From positions 1 through 64,000 of the forward strand of contig JAQVCW010000004.1 in assembly GCA_028689585.1 (NCBI GenBank): 64,000 nucleotides of DNA, given 5' to 3'. Below, piece by piece: positions 33,988 through 43,706 of the stretch (positions within the stretch are counted from its first letter, which is position 1; each line of letters begins with the position of its first letter). The position numbers were made by a program, and so were the translations under genes. The notes beneath the pieces are model-generated. The model was not told the origin of the DNA. It did no database searches and saw only the letters and a list, made by a program, of their open reading frames with translations. Origin of the DNA: Lachnospiraceae bacterium. Its GTDB lineage: Bacteria > Bacillota > Clostridia > Lachnospirales > Lachnospiraceae.

Positions 33988-35262
33988 GTGATAAAAAAAG
34001 AAATGATCGCCATGCTTTTGGCAGGTGGTCAGGGCAGTCGTCTAGGCGTTCTGACATCAAAAGTAGCAAAGCCCGCAGTCGCGTTCGGTGGAAAATACCG
34101 CATTATAGATTTCCCGCTCAGTAACTGTATCAATTCGGGGATCGATACAGTCGGCGTGCTGACACAGTATCAGCCCTTAAGGCTGAACACCCATATTGGA
34201 ATTGGTATTCCGTGGGACTTGGACAAGAACATCGGAGGTGTGACGGTACTCCCGCCATACGAAAAGGTAGGAAAGACAGAATGGTATACAGGTACTGCGA
34301 ATGCAATTTATCAGAATCTGGCCTATATGGAGAGTTTCAACCCAGATTATGTACTCATTCTTTCCGGTGATCACATTTACAAAATGGATTATGAAGTAAT
34401 GCTGGATTATCATAAGTCCCATCATGCGGACGTGAGCATTGCTGTCATGCCGGTGCCGGAAGAAGAAGCCAGCAGATTTGGCATCGTAGTCACAGACGAA
34501 AAAGGTCAGATTACGGAATTTCAGGAAAAACCGGAACATCCCCGAAGCAATCTGGCGTCTATGGGTATCTATATTTTTAGCTGGAAAGCATTGAAAGAAG
34601 CATTAGTGACTTTGTCGGAGCAGGAAGGATGCGATTTTGGAAAGCATATTATTCCGCATTGCTTTGATAAAGGGGAAACGCTGGTAGCCTACGAATACAA
34701 CGGCTATTGGAAAGACGTGGGAACCCTGGGTTCTTACTGGGAAGCAAATATGGAGCTGATCGATATCATTCCGGAATTTAACTTATATGAAGAGTTCTGG
34801 AAGATCTATACCAAAAACGATATTCTTCCGCCTCAGTATATTTCTGCGGATGCTGCAGTTTACCGCAGTCTGATTGGTGACGGCACCGAAATTTTCGGAG
34901 AAGTGTACAATTCCATTATTGGTTCCGGAGTTACGATTAAAAAAGGAGCAGTGGTTCGGGATTCGATTATCATGCAGGGCGTAGTCGTTGGAGAAGACGC
35001 TGTGCTTGACCGCGCGATTATTGCGGAGAATTCCCAGATTGGAGACCGGGTGGTGATGGGTATCGGAGAAGATATTCCGAATAAAGTAAAACCCAATGTA
35101 TATTCCTTTGGCCTTGAAGTTGTCGGGGAGAATACCCGGATTCCGGATGACGTGAAAATTGGAAAAAATACTGCGATTACAGGAAAGACAGTTTCGGAGG
35201 ATTATCCGGACGGCGTACTGGAAAGCGGTGAGACATTAGATAAGGCAGGTGAGATGGCATGA
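33988..35262 (+). CDS. glgC: Glucose-1-phosphate adenylyltransferase, catalytic subunit
   Basis: This 424-residue enzyme makes ADP-glucose from glucose 1-phosphate and ATP, the committed step of glycogen synthesis. It has the nucleotidyltransferase loop [11 protein letters not shown], the substrate-binding [14 protein letters not shown], the catalytic [11 protein letters not shown] and the C-terminal left-handed beta-helix with hexapeptide repeats (about 300-415). The GTG at 33988 is preferred because AGAGG lies 7 nt upstream. Its stop overlaps the glgD start as ATGA. In Firmicutes GlgC and GlgD form a heterotetramer. Confidence 0.96.
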   Translation: MIKKEMIAMLLAGGQGSRLGVLTSKVAKPAVAFGGKYRIIDFPLSNCINSGIDTVGVLTQYQPLRLNTHIGIGIPWDLDKNIGGVTVLPPYEKVGKTEWYTGTANAIYQNLAYMESFNPDYVLILSGDHIYKMDYEVMLDYHKSHHADVSIAVMPVPEEEASRFGIVVTDEKGQITEFQEKPEHPRSNLASMGIYIFSWKALKEALVTLSEQEGCDFGKHIIPHCFDKGETLVAYEYNGYWKDVGTLGSYWEANMELIDIIPEFNLYEEFWKIYTKNDILPPQYISADAAVYRSLIGDGTEIFGEVYNSIIGSGVTIKKGAVVRDSIIMQGVVVGEDAVLDRAIIAENSQIGDRVVMGIGEDIPNKVKPNVYSFGLEVVGENTRIPDDVKIGKNTAITGKTVSEDYPDGVLESGETLDKAGEMA

Positions 35263-36377
35263 GAGCAGTAGGTATGATTTTAGCTGGCGGCAACAGTTTT
35301 CGGATGAAGGAGCTGTCCAACAAGAGGGCTATCGCTGCTATGCCGATCGCAGGCAGTTATCGAAGCATAGATTTTGCACTCAGCAGCATGTCAAATTCCC
35401 ACATTCAGAAGGTGGCCGTACTGACACAGTATAATTCCCGCTCCCTGAATGAACATCTGAGTTCCTCAAAGTGGTGGGATTTCGGCAGAAAGCAGGGAGG
35501 TTTGTTTGTTTTTCCGCCTATGGTGACTGCAGATAACAGCTACTGGTACCGGGGAACGGCAGATGCGATTCATCAGAACCTGAGTTTTTTGAAAAACTGC
35601 CATGAACCCTATGTGGTGATTGCTTCCGGTGACGGTGTATATAAGCTGGATTTCAATAAGGTACTGGAGTACCATATCGCGAAAAAAGCGGATGTGACCG
35701 TGGTATGCAAGGATGTGCCGGGGGCAGAAGATGTGACCAGATTCGGTGTATTGAAGATGAATGAGGACTGCCGGATCGAACAGTTTGAAGAGAAGCCTAT
35801 GGCTGCTACGTCCCATACCATATCCTGTGGTATTTATGTGGTCAGAAGAAGACAACTGATCGAGCTGATTGAGAAGTCAGCAGAGGAAGGCAGATTTGAT
35901 TTTGTCAAAGATGTGCTGATCCGCTATAAAGATGTAAAGAGAATGTATGGATATAAGATGGAAGGATACTGGAGCAATATAGCCTCTGTAGCATCCTACT
36001 ATAAGACTAACATGGATTTCCTGAAGCCGGAGATCAGAGATTATTTCTTCCGCCAGTATCCGGATATTCATTCCAAAGTGGACGATCTTCCGCCGGCAAA
36101 ATACAATCCGGGATGCCAGGTAAAAAACAGTCTCATTTCCAGCGGCTCTATTATCAATGGAGAGGTGGAGAATTCTGTTATATTTAAGCAGGTCTTTGTC
36201 GGAGAGAATTGTGTGATCAAAAATTCCATTGTCCTGAATGATGTATATCTGGGTGATAATGTTCATTTAGAGAATTGCATTGTGGAGAGCCGGGATACCA
36301 TCCGGGCAAATACTTATCATATGGGTGAAGATGGTATTAAGATTGTAATCGAATCGAATGAACGCTATGTATTATAA
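35259..36377 (+). CDS. glgD: Glucose-1-phosphate adenylyltransferase regulatory subunit
   Basis: This 372-residue paralogue of GlgC has the nucleotidyltransferase fold but a degenerate loop ([20 protein letters not shown] in place of the GSRLG type), as expected for GlgD, the regulatory partner. The C-terminal beta-helix is shortened. It overlaps glgC by 4 nt, so the subunits are made together. It likely increases activity of the GlgC-GlgD complex rather than acting alone. Confidence 0.94.
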   Translation: MRAVGMILAGGNSFRMKELSNKRAIAAMPIAGSYRSIDFALSSMSNSHIQKVAVLTQYNSRSLNEHLSSSKWWDFGRKQGGLFVFPPMVTADNSYWYRGTADAIHQNLSFLKNCHEPYVVIASGDGVYKLDFNKVLEYHIAKKADVTVVCKDVPGAEDVTRFGVLKMNEDCRIEQFEEKPMAATSHTISCGIYVVRRRQLIELIEKSAEEGRFDFVKDVLIRYKDVKRMYGYKMEGYWSNIASVASYYKTNMDFLKPEIRDYFFRQYPDIHSKVDDLPPAKYNPGCQVKNSLISSGSIINGEVENSVIFKQVFVGENCVIKNSIVLNDVYLGDNVHLENCIVESRDTIRANTYHMGEDGIKIVIESNERYVL

Positions 36378-36400
36378 TCTAACGGGGAAAGGTGTATCTT

Positions 36401-36697
36401 ATGACTATTACTGATGTGAGAGTAAGGAAAGTTGCAAAAGAAGGAAAGATGCGGGCAGTGGTCTCTATTACGCTGGATGATGAATTTGTAGTTCATGATA
36501 TTAAAGTGATTGAAGGAGAAAAAGGTCTCTTCATTGCGATGCCGAGCCGTAAAGCTACGGACGGGGAATATCGTGACATTGCGCATCCAATCAATTCCCA
36601 GACGAGAGAACATATTCAGAGCATTATTCTGGAGGAATATAAGAAAGCTGTTCAGACAGATGAAGGAGCAGCGGATATGATGGCAGCAGAGGCATAA
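36401..36697 (+). CDS. spoVG: Septation / sporulation protein SpoVG
   Basis: This 98-residue protein matches SpoVG, a small RNA/DNA-binding regulator needed for normal asymmetric septation and, in many Firmicutes, for control of capsule and virulence genes. The TDVRVRK start, [20 protein letters not shown] and FIAMPSRK are family features. The ATG at 36401 follows GAAAGGTG. It is 23 nt after glgD, so partly co-transcribed, and is followed by a strong bidirectional terminator. Confidence 0.95.
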   Translation: MTITDVRVRKVAKEGKMRAVVSITLDDEFVVHDIKVIEGEKGLFIAMPSRKATDGEYRDIAHPINSQTREHIQSIILEEYKKAVQTDEGAADMMAAEA

Positions 36698-36751
36698 TGA
36701 GAGAAGTGTGAGTATAGGAAAACAAGGGGCTGTAAAATAAGTCCCTAAAAG

Positions 36752-36789
36752 AAAAGTCGCCCAGACCGTGAGGTCTGAGCGACTTTTTT
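36752..36789. terminator. Bidirectional terminator between spoVG and plsC
   Basis: AAAAGTCGC (36752-36760) pairs with GCGACTTTTTT (36779-36789), and AGACC pairs with GGTCT inside. T runs on both strands make it suitable for ending spoVG (plus) and plsC (minus), which converge here. Confidence 0.92.
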
Positions 36790-36796
36790 GGTATAA

Positions 36797-37543
36797 TTAG
36801 GAACTTATTTTGCTGTAGTTACGCTTTAATGTGTCAGCCATGATGTTCTGAACGTAGTTCCCGATGAATTTTTTGTCCTCCCTGGAGAGGGTGTTTACGT
36901 CAATGGGAGTGCCGTATTCCATAATGACATGGGTGGAGCGAATCCAGGGCATGTGGTCTTCCATGATCTGAGAAGAGCGGTTGATGGTGACGGGGATAAT
37001 GGGACATCCTGTTTTGGTGGCAATTTTAAATGCACCGTCTTTAAAGGGAAGCATTTCCCGTTCATCTGCGTTTTTACTCCGGGTGCCTTCCGGACAGACT
37101 GCAATGGAGATGCCGGATTTTACCTGCTCAATGGCGGTCAGGATGGTTTTCAGGCCGGCCTTGATATCGTTACGGTCTAAAAACAGGCAGTAGAGCCGTT
37201 TCATCCAAAGGGAGAGCAGCGGTACCTTGGCAATCTCTTTTTTGGCTATGAAGCCGGTAAGGCCGGGAACGCGGGAGTAGACCAGCAGCACATCGAAATA
37301 GCTTCGGTGGTTGATCACATAGAGAACAGGTTTGTCTTTCGGAACATTCTCTTCTCCGATCAGGGTGAGCTTCGTGCCGGAGAGCCAGAGAACCACTTTA
37401 AAGATCCACTGGACCATGCGCAGGGAGCTGATGTCCCTGGCATGGGGGTATTTTTTGCCGATGAGCCATTCTGCGAACTGGACCGGTATAGTCAGCACCA
37501 GAAAAAGTACGACGACAAGGAGTATCAAAATTAAACGTATCAT
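36797..37543 (-). CDS. plsC: 1-acyl-sn-glycerol-3-phosphate acyltransferase
   Basis: This 248-residue membrane enzyme should acylate lysophosphatidic acid to phosphatidic acid. It has an N-terminal membrane helix (residues 2-20), the catalytic NHRSYFD (H79, D84), a glycine-rich FIAKKE region and the substrate-binding CPEGTRSK. AAAGGA precedes the start by 6 nt. It is downstream of malQ on the same strand, 16 nt away, so the two form a unit. Confidence 0.93.
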   Translation of the reverse strand: MIRLILILLVVVLFLVLTIPVQFAEWLIGKKYPHARDISSLRMVQWIFKVVLWLSGTKLTLIGEENVPKDKPVLYVINHRSYFDVLLVYSRVPGLTGFIAKKEIAKVPLLSLWMKRLYCLFLDRNDIKAGLKTILTAIEQVKSGISIAVCPEGTRSKNADEREMLPFKDGAFKIATKTGCPIIPVTINRSSQIMEDHMPWIRSTHVIMEYGTPIDVNTLSREDKKFIGNYVQNIMADTLKRNYSKISS

Positions 37544-37559
37544 AGTTTATCCTTTCGAT

Positions 37560-39089
37560 CTACCGGTTATAGAGACGCGTGGTCTGCAGCAGCCATTCCC
37601 GGCGCTCTTTTGTCAGATCCTGGGCGGTATAACGGAAACTCCAGTTGGCAGCAGCTACGCCGGGGGTATTCATTCTGGCTTCACTGCCAAGCATCAGCAG
37701 ATCCTGTATCGGAAAAATGGCATATTGTGCGATGGAACTGAAACAGAAACGAATGAAATCCAGGCTGACGCGGTTTCCGTCTGTATTTCCATAGCGGCGA
37801 ATCCTGTCTTTTATCTCATCAGGCTGCTGAGAGTACCAGCCCATGGTGGTATCATTGTCATGGGTGCCGGTATAGCAGATGCAGTTGGTAGAGGTATAAA
37901 AATGAGGAATGTAATTGTGATCTGTCATATCACCGAAGCCGAACTGAAGCACTTTCATGCCGGGGAAACAGAACATATCCCGTAATTGCTCCACCTCCGG
38001 GGTGATGACACCCAGGTCTTCAGCAAAAATCGGGAGATCGGTGCCAAGCTGTTTTTGAATGGCAAGAAACAGGTCTTCGCAGGGACCTTTTACCCATTTT
38101 CCGCCGATGGCGGTCTCCTCTTCGGCCGGTACGGACCAGTAGGCCTCAAATCCGCGGAAATGATCAATTCGCAGATAATCCACCAGGGCAAGCTGACGGC
38201 GGATGCGCTCCACCCACCACTGGTAATCGGTGGCCTGATGATACTCCCAGTCATACAGAGGATTGCCCCACAACTGTCCGGTGGCAGAAAAATAATCCGG
38301 GGGAACTCCTGCCACACTGATGGGATAGCCTTTGGAATCCAACTGAAACAGCTTTTTGCCGGCCCAGACATCACAACTGTCCAGAGCTACAAAAATAGGA
38401 ATATCTCCGATGATTTCAATCTCGCGGTCATGGGCGTAATCCCGCAGTTCCATCCACTGCTTCTGGAAAATAAACTGGACGAACTGATAGTATTCTATCT
38501 CATCTGCCAGCTTTTCGGCCCAGATTTTTTTGACTGCCGGGGTGGGAGATTTGAGATCGTCTTCCCATTCCAGCCAGCAGCGGCCTTCATGAGCATCTTT
38601 GCCCGCCATAAAGAGACAGTAATCCTCCAGCCAGCTTTTCTCAGCCTCACGGAAAATATCGAATTCCTCCAGGAGCGTTTTATCCGGAGTGTGATGGAAG
38701 GTGGCAAAGGCGGCTTTTAACAATTTAGTCTTGAATGTGATGACGGGACCGTAATCTGTCTTGCGGTCATCCCATTCTGGCATGGAAGCAAGATCCTCTT
38801 TCGTCAGCAGATCCATTTCCATCAGTTTTTCAGGGCTGATTAACAGCGGCTGTCCGGCAAAAGCGGAAAAGCCCTGGTAAGGAGAGTCACCAAAACCGGT
38901 GGGACCAAGAGGAAGTACCTGCCAGAGATGCTGTCCGGAGGCTTCCAGAAAGTCAATAAAATCATAAGCCCCCTGTCCGAGATCACCGATGCCGTAAGGG
39001 GAGGGGAAAGAGGTGGGATGCACCAGAATGCCGGAAAGACGCTGTCCGGGTTTCTTTTTTGGCGTTTCTTTTGTAAGTATGGTATTCAT
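37560..39089 (-). CDS. malQ: 4-alpha-glucanotransferase (amylomaltase)
   Basis: This 509-residue GH77 enzyme moves alpha-1,4-glucan segments between maltodextrins and releases glucose. Family motifs are GLEDYC-like entry (WLEDYCLFMAGK), the nucleophile region DYLRIDHFRGFEAY, acid/base Glu in FAEDLG and YTGTHDNDTT. Length is typical of bacterial MalQ. It fits with the glgC-glgD pair as glycogen or maltodextrin metabolism. The start lies after a short leader on the minus strand with a weak ribosome binding site. Confidence 0.95.
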   Translation of the reverse strand: MNTILTKETPKKKPGQRLSGILVHPTSFPSPYGIGDLGQGAYDFIDFLEASGQHLWQVLPLGPTGFGDSPYQGFSAFAGQPLLISPEKLMEMDLLTKEDLASMPEWDDRKTDYGPVITFKTKLLKAAFATFHHTPDKTLLEEFDIFREAEKSWLEDYCLFMAGKDAHEGRCWLEWEDDLKSPTPAVKKIWAEKLADEIEYYQFVQFIFQKQWMELRDYAHDREIEIIGDIPIFVALDSCDVWAGKKLFQLDSKGYPISVAGVPPDYFSATGQLWGNPLYDWEYHQATDYQWWVERIRRQLALVDYLRIDHFRGFEAYWSVPAEEETAIGGKWVKGPCEDLFLAIQKQLGTDLPIFAEDLGVITPEVEQLRDMFCFPGMKVLQFGFGDMTDHNYIPHFYTSTNCICYTGTHDNDTTMGWYSQQPDEIKDRIRRYGNTDGNRVSLDFIRFCFSSIAQYAIFPIQDLLMLGSEARMNTPGVAAANWSFRYTAQDLTKERREWLLQTTRLYNR

Positions 39090-39301
39090 GGGATTGTTCC
39101 AAAATTCAGACAGAAATAATCTGTCTGATATCCTTTCATCTGAGATTTAGATCTTGTTTAATTATAGCGAATTACGGGGGGAAACGCAAGAAATATGTTA
39201 TGTAACGGTGCCTTCAAGATTTAAGAAAACCGGAATGGACAAACGGAAAGAAAATGATTATACTTTATAGGGTAAATAGGATCAACAAGAGGAGGACTGA
39301 T

Positions 39302-39682
39302 ATGTACTTTAAAATGTTTCATGAAAATTATAATGTGGCTGATTTGGAACGATCCATGAAATTTTATCAGGAGGCGCTTGGGCTGACGCAGCAGAGAAGC
39401 GTCTGCGCACCGGATGGCTCCTTTAAGATTGTGTATCTTGGAAATGAAGAGACGGATTTTCAACTGGAACTGACCTGGTTAAAGGATCACCCGCAGAAGT
39501 ATGATCTGGGAGAATGTGAATTTCATCTGGCATTCCAGACAGAGGACTTTGCGGCAGCTCATGCCCTGCATGAGAAGATGGGATGCATTTGCTTTGAAAA
39601 TACCGATATGGGTATTTATTTTATCACGGATCCGGATGGCTACTGGCTGGAAATCGTACCGGCTGATTTTTGGGATAAATAA
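39302..39682 (+). CDS. VOC-superfamily protein, glyoxalase I-like
   Basis: This 126-residue protein has two beta-alpha-beta-beta-beta units of the vicinal-oxygen-chelate fold. The metal-ligand positions typical of glyoxalase I are visible: the His of MFHENYNV near the N-terminus, the Glu in FQLELT, the His of EFHLAFQT and the Glu of WLEIVP. It may detoxify methylglyoxal as a lactoylglutathione lyase, but a dioxygenase or fosfomycin-type relative cannot be excluded. AGGAGG precedes the ATG by 8 nt. Confidence 0.85.
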   Translation: MYFKMFHENYNVADLERSMKFYQEALGLTQQRSVCAPDGSFKIVYLGNEETDFQLELTWLKDHPQKYDLGECEFHLAFQTEDFAAAHALHEKMGCICFENTDMGIYFITDPDGYWLEIVPADFWDK

Positions 39683-39712
39683 ACAAAGAATTTTCACATT
39701 TTTGCGATATAA

Positions 39713-39741
39713 TTGCGAAATGGAATGAATTGGTATATAAT
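39713..39741 (+). promoter_or_regulatory. Promoter of the NlpC/P60 gene
   Basis: TTGCGA at 39713-39718 and TATAAT at 39736-39741 have a 17-nt spacer. The start codon at 39801 is about 50 nt past the predicted transcription start. Confidence 0.7.
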
Positions 39742-39800
39742 AAGGAAAATGTTCAGCAAACGGATTAGCACATTTTTGCGTGACTAATGAGGAGAATTTT

Positions 39801-41357
39801 ATGAAAAGCAAACAATTGATGACATTGGGGCTGTGTGTGATGCTGGCAGCAGGTCCGGGTACCTGCTGGGCGGCTGAGGAGGAGATTTCTGTGACTGAGA
39901 CGCAGTCAGCTTCCGAAACAGTCCGGACGGAAGAACCCCAGACAGCGGCACCGGTTACGGAACCGCCTACGGAACCGCCGACAGAACCACCTACAGAACC
40001 GCCCACAGAACCGCCGACAGAGCCGGCTACAGAGCCGGCTACACAGGCGCCGACTGAGACGATGCCGGAAATCCCGGCGACAGAAGCGCCGGTGACAGAG
40101 ACTCCGGTGACAGAGGCACCGGTTACGGAAGCACCTTCCGAGACCATCACGGAACCGGGCACTGAGACCGGGACTGAACCGGGCACCGGGACGGAGCCGG
40201 GCTCTGAGACCGAGACTGAGACGGATCCGCTGATCGAAGAAGAGAGCGAATCAGAAAAAGAGACGGAACCTCAGATATCAAATGAAGAATTGATATCCAG
40301 ACAGAATATCGTTGTCCCGCCGGATATTTCTCTGGAATTTCGTTTTAAACAGACAGAAAAGGTATATGCAGTAGTGAAAGTGCCCGAGGGAACTGTGATC
40401 CGGGAAGAACAGTCTGAGATTGGCGCTGCAGTGGGAAAGATAGAATATTATGGCGTTTGCTACATACTGGCGGATGCAGATCAGGAATGGGTCTATGTGG
40501 AGTCAGGAAACGTCCGCGGATTTATTCATTCCGCCGATATTGCGACGGGAGATACCGCCGGCCGGCTGATACAGGTAAAGGGAGAAGACAGTCTTCCCAC
40601 AGCGGTATTGACCATGGCCCGTTCAGAGAACGATGCCTTTACATATACCCATACGACGGTATATCCAGTGATGGCATCTAAGAACTATGCAGTGGCAGCG
40701 CAGGATATTAATATTCTGGAAGCAAGGCAGAACACGGCCAGAGCGACCGGCAGTCTGGCAGAAGGAGGACTCTGTTATATCCTGGCGGACGAGGGCAGTG
40801 AATGGGTATATGTGGAATCCGGCAATGCCAGAGGATTTGCAGAAGCATCATTGTTAAAGACCGGTTCGGCGGCAGTGGATATTGTGGAAAAAACCGGAGA
40901 AAATAATATGGCAGCAGCAGATGTGCTCGTTGAGCCGGAAGAGAACGAAGCCTGTTATTATACTCTTACCTCCGTAAAGGAAGCATCCCAGTCCGCACTG
41001 ACCAGGAGCGCTATGGTTAATTTTTCGCTGCAGTTCCTGGGCAATCCTTATGTATGGGGCGGTACCAGCCTGACCAGCGGATGTGACTGCTCCGGATTTG
41101 TACAGAGTATTTATTCCTATTTTGGTTATAGTATACCGAGAGTGGCAGAATATCAGGCTGTATACGGAATGCAGATACCGATTGATTCGGCAGAACCGGG
41201 AGATTTGATTTTCTATGCAAGAAATGGTTATGTGTACCATGTTTCCATGTACATTGGAGATGGTCAGGTGATACAGGCTGCCAATAAAAATCTGGGTATC
41301 ATTACCAGCGGCATCGGCGGAAACGCTGTATGGGCTACCAGGGTTATCCAGGATTGA
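39801..41357 (+). CDS. Secreted NlpC/P60 wall hydrolase with Pro-Thr-Glu linker and SH3 domains
   Basis: This 518-residue protein has a signal peptide ending near residue 25 (AGPGTCWAAEE), a long linker of Thr-Glu-Pro-Pro repeats and acidic stretches (about 45-165), two SH3b-like domains (about 180-255 and 290-355, each with YILAD..EWVYVESGN) and a C-terminal NlpC/P60 cysteine peptidase. The catalytic Cys430 is in SGCDCSGF and His480 in YHVSMYIG. It should cut peptidoglycan stem peptides in the wall during growth or division. The start has TGAGGAG upstream. The next copy of the leader hairpin follows 8 nt after its stop. Confidence 0.92.
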   Translation: MKSKQLMTLGLCVMLAAGPGTCWAAEEEISVTETQSASETVRTEEPQTAAPVTEPPTEPPTEPPTEPPTEPPTEPATEPATQAPTETMPEIPATEAPVTETPVTEAPVTEAPSETITEPGTETGTEPGTGTEPGSETETETDPLIEEESESEKETEPQISNEELISRQNIVVPPDISLEFRFKQTEKVYAVVKVPEGTVIREEQSEIGAAVGKIEYYGVCYILADADQEWVYVESGNVRGFIHSADIATGDTAGRLIQVKGEDSLPTAVLTMARSENDAFTYTHTTVYPVMASKNYAVAAQDINILEARQNTARATGSLAEGGLCYILADEGSEWVYVESGNARGFAEASLLKTGSAAVDIVEKTGENNMAAADVLVEPEENEACYYTLTSVKEASQSALTRSAMVNFSLQFLGNPYVWGGTSLTSGCDCSGFVQSIYSYFGYSIPRVAEYQAVYGMQIPIDSAEPGDLIFYARNGYVYHVSMYIGDGQVIQAANKNLGIITSGIGGNAVWATRVIQD

Positions 41358-41364
41358 TACACAG

Positions 41365-41408
41365 CGTCAGCCAATTTGCGGAGGCAAATTTAGAATGGGC
41401 TGATGTTT
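41365..41408 (+). repeat. Leader hairpin element, copy 4 (before pyk)
   Basis: Arms CAGCCAA and TGGGCTG enclose the inner hairpin TTTGC-GGAG-GCAAA. The element ends 17 nt before the pyk start, with GAAGAGGAG between. It starts 8 nt after the NlpC/P60 stop. Confidence 0.85.
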
Positions 41409-41425
41409 TAGAGGAAGAGGAGAAT

Positions 41426-42859
41426 ATGAAAAAAACTAAAATTATATGCACCATGGGACCGAACGCAGACAATCGTGACATTATGAAAGCACTGGCAGAA
41501 AACGGAATGGATGTGGCCAGATTTAACTTTTCCCATGGTTCCTATGAAGAACAGAAGAAACGTATGGATCTGCTGAAAAATGTCAGAGAAGAAGTGAAAA
41601 AGCCAATTGCCATTCTTCTGGATACCAAGGGACCGGAAATCCGTACCGGTACACTGGCGGGAGGAAAGAAGGTCAGACTGGAAGAAGGACAGCAGTTTAT
41701 CCTTACCACGGAGAATGTGGAGGGGGATCAGGCGAAATGCAGCCAGACCTACAAGGATCTGCCAAAGGATCTGAAGGCCGGGGATCGTGTGCTGATCGAT
41801 GACGGACTGATCGAACTCACCGTGGTGAGCCTGACAAAGACCGATGTGGTCTGCCGCGTGGACAATGGGGGAGAGCTGGGAGAACGCAAGGGAATTAACC
41901 TGCCGAATGTGCAGATTCACCTTCCGGCCATTACAGAAAAGGATAAAAAAGACATTATTTTCGGTATCGAGCAGGATATTGATTTTATTGCAGCCTCTTT
42001 TGTGCGCAGTGCAGCAGCGGTGAAGGAGATCAAGAAACTGCTGAAAGAGCATAATGCAGAGCATATTGATGTAATTGCCAAGGTGGAAAATGCAGAGGGC
42101 ATTCACAATATCGATGAGATTATCCGGGCTGCAGATGGGGTAATGGTGGCAAGAGGTGATATGGGTGTGGAGATTCCGGCCTATGAGGTACCTCACTATC
42201 AGAAGCTTATTATTGAAAAATGCAATGCTCTTTCCAAGCCGGCCATCGTGGCTACCCAGATGCTGGATTCTATGATCCGCAATCCAAGGCCAACCAGAGC
42301 AGAGGTGACGGATGTGTCCAATGCGATTACCGAAAGCGCCGATGCGATCATGCTTTCCGGTGAGACTGCCATGGGAAAATATCCGATTGAGACACTGCAG
42401 ACCATGGTTCAGATCGCGGAGTATGCGGAAAGCAATATGGAGTACGAAATTCCGGATTTCTGCGGACTGAAGGGCGATGCAAATGTATCCAGCGCAGTGG
42501 GCGTGGCGGCAGTGCGTACTGCATCCAATGTCCAGGCAGCCTGTATCGTGACCCCTACCATGTCAGGACAGACTGCGCGTCTGGTCTGTAATTTCCGCCC
42601 GAAGGCGCCGATCTATGCGGTTACGCCCAATGAGCGGGCGCAGAGGAAGATGCAGATTGACTGGGGCGTGCTTCCCCTCAGAGGATATCAGGAAGATTCT
42701 ACGGAGAATATTATTTCCCATGCCATGTATGTGGTAAAACGGGAAAAGCTGGTACAGTCAGGCGATATGGTAGTATTTACTGCAGGAGATCCTTCTACGA
42801 ATTTGGTTCGCGGAAAAGGAAATATGACGAATATGATGCATGTGATCGAAGCAAAATAA
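41426..42859 (+). CDS. pyk: Pyruvate kinase
   Basis: This 477-residue enzyme transfers phosphate from PEP to ADP, the last step of glycolysis. The barrel motifs CTMGPNADNRDIM, MDVARFNFSHGSYEE, ILLDTKGPEIRTG, the catalytic-Lys region IIAKVENAEG, the DGVMVARGDMGVEI sequence and TQMLDSMIRNPRPTRAE are all present, and the C-terminal allosteric domain has TPTMSGQTARLV. The C-terminal PEP-utiliser extension found in Bacillus is absent. The ATG at 41426 has AGAGGAG 5 nt upstream. A leader hairpin element precedes it. Confidence 0.97.
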   Translation: MKKTKIICTMGPNADNRDIMKALAENGMDVARFNFSHGSYEEQKKRMDLLKNVREEVKKPIAILLDTKGPEIRTGTLAGGKKVRLEEGQQFILTTENVEGDQAKCSQTYKDLPKDLKAGDRVLIDDGLIELTVVSLTKTDVVCRVDNGGELGERKGINLPNVQIHLPAITEKDKKDIIFGIEQDIDFIAASFVRSAAAVKEIKKLLKEHNAEHIDVIAKVENAEGIHNIDEIIRAADGVMVARGDMGVEIPAYEVPHYQKLIIEKCNALSKPAIVATQMLDSMIRNPRPTRAEVTDVSNAITESADAIMLSGETAMGKYPIETLQTMVQIAEYAESNMEYEIPDFCGLKGDANVSSAVGVAAVRTASNVQAACIVTPTMSGQTARLVCNFRPKAPIYAVTPNERAQRKMQIDWGVLPLRGYQEDSTENIISHAMYVVKREKLVQSGDMVVFTAGDPSTNLVRGKGNMTNMMHVIEAK

Positions 42860-42980
42860 AATATTAAGAAAGTTTTAATATTGTGTTACAGAAATCTTAA
42901 ACTGCCTCTGCTAGACTGTACTTGAGAAAATGTGTGGTCCGGAAGGGGCAGTTGCTGTATAAAGGTGATGGGGGGATTGG

Positions 42981-43679
42981 ATGTATAATATACTGGTGTG
43001 TGATGATGAGAAAGAAATCGTAGATGCGGTGGATATTTATCTGACACAGGAGGGGTATCATATTTTTAAGGCATATGATGGTCTGCAGGCGCTGGAGATT
43101 CTGAAAAAGGAAACGATCCATCTGCTGATCCTGGATCTGATGATGCCGAAGATGGACGGGATTCATGCTACTCTCAAGATCAGAGAGGAGAGCAGTATAC
43201 CGATTATTATTTTATCAGCGAAATCGCAGGACAGCGATAAGATCCTGGGATTAAATATAGGCGCAGATGATTATGTGACGAAGCCATTTAATCCTCTGGA
43301 GCTGGTGGCCAGAGTCAAGTCCCAGCTTCGCCGGTATACTACCCTGGGCACGATCCAGGAGGATAAGGAAGAGCTGGTATACCGTACCGGAGGCCTGGTG
43401 GTCAATGACGAACGGAAGGAGGTCCTGGTGGACAGCGAACTGGTGAAGCTGACCAGGATTGAATACAATATTCTGCTTTTGCTGATCAAAAATAAGGGCA
43501 AGGTATTTTCTATTGATCAGATCTATGAGCAGATCTGGAACGAAGAGGCATTTTGTGCGGATAATACAGTTACGGTGCATATCCGCCATATTCGGGAAAA
43601 AATCGAGATCGATCCCAAAAATCCAAGATATCTGAAGGTAATGTGGGGGATTGGGTATAAAATAGAGAATATAGAGTAA
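42981..43679 (+). CDS. OmpR/VanR-like response regulator
   Basis: This 232-residue regulator has a receiver domain (D8, D9, phospho-acceptor D52 in LILDLMMPKMDG, Lys in VTKPF) and a winged-helix domain (about 135-232, with TRIEYNILLLLIKNKGKVF and NTVTVHIRHIREKI). It is VanR-like in sequence pattern but no van resistance genes are nearby. GGTGATGGGGGG precedes the start. The kinase follows 27 nt later. A hairpin, ACTGCC with GGCAGT, lies in the leader at 42900-42950. Confidence 0.94.
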   Translation: MYNILVCDDEKEIVDAVDIYLTQEGYHIFKAYDGLQALEILKKETIHLLILDLMMPKMDGIHATLKIREESSIPIIILSAKSQDSDKILGLNIGADDYVTKPFNPLELVARVKSQLRRYTTLGTIQEDKEELVYRTGGLVVNDERKEVLVDSELVKLTRIEYNILLLLIKNKGKVFSIDQIYEQIWNEEAFCADNTVTVHIRHIREKIEIDPKNPRYLKVMWGIGYKIENIE

Positions 43680-43706
43680 ATAAAATAGTATAAACCGAGG
43701 TAATGG

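Noticed and set aside
39479-40186. Minus-strand frame rich in Val-Gly-Ser repeats
   Set aside because: It is the complement of the Thr-Glu-Pro-Pro linker of the NlpC/P60 gene.
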